In this document: piece after piece, positions 61,511 to 64,000 of the stretch
How positions within the stretch are numbered: position 1 is the stretch's first letter
Layout: every line of letters starts with the position of its first letter
DNA from: Paenibacillus glycanilyticus
GTDB taxonomy: Bacteria; Bacillota; Bacilli; Paenibacillales; Paenibacillaceae
DNA: 64,000 nt
Direction: 5' to 3'
NCBI RefSeq assembly: GCF_030161375.1
Contig: NZ_BSSQ01000016.1
Location: 62,001 to 126,000, forward strand
Notes under the pieces: generated by a model
Databases searched by the model: none
Seen by the model: only the letters and a program-made list of their open reading frames with translations
Told to the model about the DNA's origin: nothing
Translations under genes and position numbers: made by a program

Positions 61511-64000
61511 GTGAGTGGATTAACGAAAATTAGTTTGAAAAACGGCGTTGCTGTCGTCATTTTATGCGTGCTTGTACTGGGGTATGGCTTGTACGCTTCG
61601 ACCCAAATCAAGCAGCAGACGTTCCCGGATCTTGAGTTTCCGGCCGTATTCGTGCAAGTTGTTGACCCGGGATCATCGACGGAAGAGATCGAGACCGAAA
61701 TTACGTCTCCGCTGGAAGACAGCCTAAAGAGCATTAAAGGCTACGACTCGCTCACGAGTACATCCATGGAGGATGCCGCAAACGTTATTATTCAATTCCC
61801 GTTTGGTTCGGACATGGAGAAGCGTAGCGCCGAAGTTGAAGCGGCCGTGAACAAGCTGCAATTGCCGGAGAAGGCGGAGGTTAACGTTCAACGCATGTCC
61901 ATTAACGCGAGCGCCAGCTTCGAGGCCGCTGTGTTCGCCAAAGGCAAGGAAGCGGCTGCCTTGCAGCAGAAGCTGCAGGACGAGATCGTGCCCAAGATCA
62001 AGCAACTGGCAGGCGTCAGCTCTGTTGAACTGACGGGGACAAGCTCCGAAACGCTTGGCATTGTAGTTGATAAGAACAAAGCGCAAGAACGCGGTATTAC
62101 GCTAAGCGCGATCCAATCCGCGTTGGAAGATAATAATTACGCGCTTCCGCTTGGATCGGTCATGAAGGATAACACGATGATTCCGATTCGCTTGAACGGT
62201 CAAGTCACGGCGCGGGAGCAGTTGGAGCATTTGCGAATAAATCCTGCCCAGATGGGCGACGGGGGCAATGGAACGCCGGTTCTGCTGTCCGAAATCGCGA
62301 CGATTGCGGAGGAGACGAAGCAGGATCAAATCGCTCGCTTTAACGACGATCCAAGCCTCATTCTGAGCGTAGTTAACGCGCAAGACGCCAACACGGCCGA
62401 TGTATCGGACCTAGTCAAAGAGACATTGGCCAGCTATGAGTCGCAAGGCATTGAATTCCACATCATTCAAGATCAAGGCGAAGAAATCAAGGAGTCGGTG
62501 TCCGGACTCGTCCGCGAAGGACTATATGGCACGTTGTTCTGCGTGCTTATCATTTTCTTATTCTTACGCAATGTCCGGGCAACGATCATTTCGATCGTGT
62601 CGCTACCGATTTCGATTTTTGCCACGATTGCCATCATGAATCAAATGGGCTATACGCTTAACATCATGACGCTGGGCGGCATCGCCGTTTCCATCGGACG
62701 GATCGTGGACGACAGTATCGTCGTGATCGAGAATATTTACAGGTGGAAGCAAGAGAAAGGCGAGGAGCTGTCAGGAAAAGAACTAGCGTATAAGGCGACG
62801 AAAGAGGTCATCAGCGCGGTTGGTTCTTCCACGGTAGCGATGGTGGTCGTGTTTGCGCCGCTTGCATTCGTCAGTGGCATTCTGGGAGAGTTTTTCCGTC
62901 CGTTCTCGCTTGCGGTCGTCATCTCGATCCTAACCTCCCTGCTCGTTGCCATGATGCTAATTCCCGTGCTTGGCAGCAAGTTCTTCAAGCAAGTGAAGCC
63001 GCACAAAGAGGAAAGCCGGCTTGCGAATGCGTTCGAGAAAGTCGTTCGGGGGGCTCTTAAGCGCAAAATAACGGTCATCGCGTTATCGATTGCCCTTCTG
63101 ATCGGATCGTTATGTTTGATCCCGGCACTAGGCGTCGGTTTCCTACCCGCCGGTTCCGTTCCGAAGGCATCCGTCTCGCTTTCGCTGCCGCCTACTAGCA
63201 GTTTGGAATCGACGGACAAGCTGGCCGGCAAGGTCGAGGCATATTTGAAAAGCCAGACCGGCATCGTGCGTTATGACGTGACGATTGGCTTAGGGGATAA
63301 TGAGTTTGCCGCGACGAACGATGCCACGAGGGCGACCATCAATACGGAGTTTGCCAAAGGAACGGATATGTTGCCTTTGATCGACCGGATGAGCACCGAG
63401 CTTCAAAAAATCGCTTCGGCCGATGTACCGGGCACGCTCGTGGAGGTAAAGGCGGCTGAAGGGGACGGCCCGCCGTCCGGCGATACGATTGATGTAAGCC
63501 TATATGCGCAGGATCCCGTAAAGCTGGCGCAAGCCGCCAAGCAGATCGAGGATTTGATGAAGGCAAAGACGGATATAAAGAGCGTCTCCAACAATATGAA
63601 CGAGACAACGCCCAAGTGGGTGCTGACGCTTAATCAGAAGGGCATCGACGCGGGTGTCAGTCCGATGGCCATTATGCAGCTTGCCGGTGAGCAGCTGCGC
63701 CCGATTGACGCTGGCACGTACACGATCGACAACAAGACGCAAGCCGTGATGCTTTCGTACGGGCAGCAGATCACCTCGGAGGCCGAGCTTGCAAACGTAC
63801 AAATTCCGACCGATAGGGGAATGATGCCGCTTGGAACGTTTGCCGACATTGAGGAGCAGAACGCATGGATCCAAGTGAACCATGATAACGGCAAGATGTA
63901 CGCAAAGGTTAGCGGGAAAACGAAAAATCCGGATGACGTGTCTGCAGTGACCAAGCAGGTACAGAAGGATATGGATAGCTTGACGCTGCCGGAAGGAGTT
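61511..64000 (+). CDS. RND-superfamily efflux transporter, N-terminal part (cut by window edge)
   Basis: An open frame begins with GTG at 61511 after GGAGAGGAGAG and runs without stop to the window end (830 codons). The start SGLTKISLKNGVAVVILCVL is a membrane anchor; a large external part (about 35-330: TFPDLEFPAVFVQVVDPGSS) follows, then membrane segments from about residue 337 (GTLFCVLIIFLFLRN) with GRIVDDSIVVIENI, which matches motif A of HAE-type RND pumps, and MMLIPVLGSKFFKQ. A second external part starts near 560. It resembles Gram-positive SwrC/YerP and AcrB-like proteins, which expel surfactants and drugs. A membrane-fusion partner gene is not next to it upstream. Confidence 0.92.
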   Translation, partial: MSGLTKISLKNGVAVVILCVLVLGYGLYASTQIKQQTFPDLEFPAVFVQVVDPGSSTEEIETEITSPLEDSLKSIKGYDSLTSTSMEDAANVIIQFPFGSDMEKRSAEVEAAVNKLQLPEKAEVNVQRMSINASASFEAAVFAKGKEAAALQQKLQDEIVPKIKQLAGVSSVELTGTSSETLGIVVDKNKAQERGITLSAIQSALEDNNYALPLGSVMKDNTMIPIRLNGQVTAREQLEHLRINPAQMGDGGNGTPVLLSEIATIAEETKQDQIARFNDDPSLILSVVNAQDANTADVSDLVKETLASYESQGIEFHIIQDQGEEIKESVSGLVREGLYGTLFCVLIIFLFLRNVRATIISIVSLPISIFATIAIMNQMGYTLNIMTLGGIAVSIGRIVDDSIVVIENIYRWKQEKGEELSGKELAYKATKEVISAVGSSTVAMVVVFAPLAFVSGILGEFFRPFSLAVVISILTSLLVAMMLIPVLGSKFFKQVKPHKEESRLANAFEKVVRGALKRKITVIALSIALLIGSLCLIPALGVGFLPAGSVPKASVSLSLPPTSSLESTDKLAGKVEAYLKSQTGIVRYDVTIGLGDNEFAATNDATRATINTEFAKGTDMLPLIDRMSTELQKIASADVPGTLVEVKAAEGDGPPSGDTIDVSLYAQDPVKLAQAAKQIEDLMKAKTDIKSVSNNMNETTPKWVLTLNQKGIDAGVSPMAIMQLAGEQLRPIDAGTYTIDNKTQAVMLSYGQQITSEAELANVQIPTDRGMMPLGTFADIEEQNAWIQVNHDNGKMYAKVSGKTKNPDDVSAVTKQVQKDMDSLTLPEGV

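Overview
The window looks like a chromosomal accessory region of a Paenibacillus-like Firmicute (Paenibacillaceae). This rests on several things seen together: two CUT1 sugar-import clusters with LplB/YtcP-type permeases, lipoprotein binding proteins and YesM/YesN-type two-component systems; an SLH-anchored surface protein; a CotH-family lipoprotein; a Trp T-box leader; AGGAGG-type ribosome binding sites; and strong hairpin-plus-T terminators. No tRNA, rRNA, CRISPR array, phage or complete insertion sequence was seen.

Layout. 1-6.4 kb: the tail of a metallo-beta-lactamase-fold protein, a small NAD(P)-binding protein, a MarR regulator with a palindrome before a small membrane protein, decayed gene fragments, an AraC regulator with an SDR enzyme, and an ABC-F ATPase. 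6.6-15.6 kb: a MalT-like STAND regulator with a C-terminal BTAD domain, followed by a 1,887-residue SLH/InlB-repeat surface protein whose promoter region carries direct repeats spaced as expected for SARP-type activators. 15.9-23.6 kb: a sugar-import cluster (two permeases, lipoprotein, sensor kinase, response regulator, second lipoprotein). 23.9-28.7 kb: trpS behind a T-box, a divergent MerR/MBL-fold pair, and a divergent PhyH dioxygenase/AraC pair. 28.9-36.3 kb: catalase-peroxidase katG, a transposase remnant, a GAF-GGDEF diguanylate cyclase, and two TetR/oxidoreductase divergent pairs with clear palindromic operators. 36.4-41.2 kb: a catabolic operon (amidohydrolase, SelA-like PLP enzyme, KDPG-type aldolase, PfkB kinase, GntR regulator).

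41.3-51.4 kb (all minus strand): GH130, binding protein, two permeases, sensor kinase, YesN regulator and GH3 glycosidase, read in that order; this is a complete oligosaccharide sensing, uptake and breakdown unit. 51.6-57.5 kb: transporters (DMT, DHA2-type MFS), small regulators, two VOC proteins, a TetR with a 38-bp perfect palindrome, and an Lrp/AAC(3) pair. 57.7-64 kb: a CotH lipoprotein, an OmpR/histidine-kinase pair and an RND-type pump cut by the window edge. The two-component and pump promoters share a nearly identical 28-bp block, which suggests that the regulator controls the pump.

The recurring theme is local regulation: many genes sit beside a dedicated regulator, and a candidate operator is visible in the DNA between them. 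All assignments are from reading the sequence; no database search was run.
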